A stretch of 64,000 nucleotides of DNA, from contig RXJR01000001.1 in the NCBI GenBank assembly GCA_003963305.1, positions 186,001-250,000 of the forward strand. Direction: 5' to 3'. The stretch comes from Candidatus Melainabacteria bacterium (GTDB lineage Bacteria > Cyanobacteriota > Vampirovibrionia > Obscuribacterales > Obscuribacteraceae). The notes below the pieces were generated by a model. It ran no database searches. It had not been told where the DNA came from and saw only the letters and a program-made list of their open reading frames with translations. Position 1 is the stretch's first letter. Each line of letters starts with the position of its first letter. Positions 63,467-64,000 of the stretch are shown piece after piece. Both the position numbers and the translations under genes were made by a program.

Positions 63467-64000
63467 TAGCGCATTTGCCAGCCGCTTCCAGTCAAGCAGC
63501 GCAGTACTTTACTGCTTAATCTCATTACTTACATCCGGTTGTAATCCAGCTCCAGACACGGGCAAAATTGCTCCAGACACAGGCCAGACCACTGCAGACG
63601 GTAGCAAGACTGCGCCAGACACAGGCAAGACCGCTGTAGAAACCGGTCAGACTGCTGCAACTGGTGGCGCAAGCGTTTCCAAAACGGCTGCCCATCCGCT
63701 TGATCCGCTGACCGCAGCCGAAATCGAAGCATCCACGCAAATTCTGAAGAAGTCCGGCAAAATCACTGACGCCAGCCGCTTCGCATCAATATCGCTTCTG
63801 GAACCAGAGAAATCGAGCATCCTCAACTTTAAGCCCGGCGACCCAAATCCAAGAAAATCCTTCTCAGTAATTTATGAGGCTGCCGGCAATAAAACCTTCG
63901 AAGCGATTGTAGATCTGACAAATAAAGCTCTGGTCTCGTACAAGCAAGCTGCAGGTCAGGCGCTCGTACCGGAAGACGTTACCACTGTTCGCAAAGTCGT
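63438..64000 (+). CDS. Copper amine oxidase-like lipoprotein (3' truncated by window end)
   Basis: The frame starts at ATG 63438 inside the VanW gene and is open at the right edge. It has a signal peptide and lipobox (LTSGC, Cys35), then a 42-residue repetitive linker (38-79), then HPLDPLTAAEI, the start of a copper amine oxidase N2 domain, followed by RFASISLLEPEKSSILNFKPGDP and KTFEAIVDLTNKALVSY, which also match that family. The TPQ-cofactor domain lies outside the window. Such oxidases convert primary amines to aldehydes. The overlap suggests translational coupling to the VanW gene. Confidence 0.85.
   Translation, partial: MTFTGYLKPSSAFASRFQSSSAVLYCLISLLTSGCNPAPDTGKIAPDTGQTTADGSKTAPDTGKTAVETGQTAATGGASVSKTAAHPLDPLTAAEIEASTQILKKSGKITDASRFASISLLEPEKSSILNFKPGDPNPRKSFSVIYEAAGNKTFEAIVDLTNKALVSYKQAAGQALVPEDVTTVRKV
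63549..63674 (+). repeat. 21-bp x6 minisatellite in the amine oxidase linker
   Basis: Six units of seven codons (APDTGKI, APDTGQT, TADGSKT, APDTGKT, AVETGQT, AATGGAS) lie between the lipobox and the catalytic family domain. Confidence 0.85.

Overview
The window reads as a chromosomal segment of a Gram-negative-type bacterium with a TPR-rich, signalling-rich proteome. Serine/threonine kinases fused to TPR or low-complexity regions, an HD-GYP/histidine-kinase/TPR cluster, a type IV pilin-like protein, SpoIID-like and VanW-like envelope proteins, RND efflux, a YfaS-type alpha-2-macroglobulin and SelB together suggest a lineage near the non-photosynthetic Cyanobacteria (Vampirovibrionia/Melainabacteria, Obscuribacterales-like). 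That placement is inference from gene content, not a database result. I saw no insertion sequence, prophage, CRISPR array or rRNA; one tRNA gene is present.

Layout. 1-4.5 kb: 3' part of a Ser/Thr kinase, a zinc-finger protein, a TPR protein and a pilin-like protein. 4.7-9.3 kb: a giant Lhr-type helicase. 9.4-19.2 kb: LCP ligase, glycosyltransferase, a TPR / histidine kinase / HD-GYP operon, mraY and a DprA-like SLOG protein. 19.5-23 kb: a PcrA/UvrD helicase with a long Gly-rich tail, then ndk. 23.1-24.2 kb: a probable selenoprotein gene with an in-frame TGA and a SECIS-like hairpin. 24.4-31 kb: Eis-like acetyltransferase, a complete zinc-ribbon Ser/Thr kinase, an unknown secreted protein, a second family 9 glycosyltransferase, a repeat-rich 0.7-kb gap, and an H1-tailed ribbon-helix-helix protein. 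31.4-36.3 kb: a surface-polysaccharide-like operon (DegT aminotransferase, hexapeptide acyltransferase, large GT-C-like membrane protein, MshEN-like protein). 36.4-38.1 kb: umuD-like and umuC. 38.3-42 kb: small proteins, selB, a DedA protein and tRNA-Phe. 42-46 kb: VirB8-like, zinc-ribbon, metallophosphoesterase and TMEM14 genes. 46.1-50.5 kb: heavy-metal RND pump plus adaptor. 50.6-56.8 kb: aminotransferase, TPR, PP2C-like, SpoIID, UspA and a Tat-type transpeptidase. 57-64 kb: an envelope operon of AMMECR1 lipoprotein, alpha-2-macroglobulin, VanW and copper amine oxidase (cut by the window end).

The most notable observations are these. (1) A thioredoxin-like exported protein is interrupted by a single TGA in one continuous frame, with a bacterial SECIS-like stem-loop at the right distance; selB lies 15 kb away. 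(2) A UmuD-like protein next to umuC has lost both residues of the Ser-Lys dyad but kept the Ala-Gly cleavage site. (3) Short tandem repeats of unrelated sequence and period (13 to 39 bp) repeatedly sit on or within about 35 nt after stop codons, and similar minisatellites form the linkers of several proteins. (4) A dispersed palindromic element occurs at two gene ends with a compensatory base-pair change.
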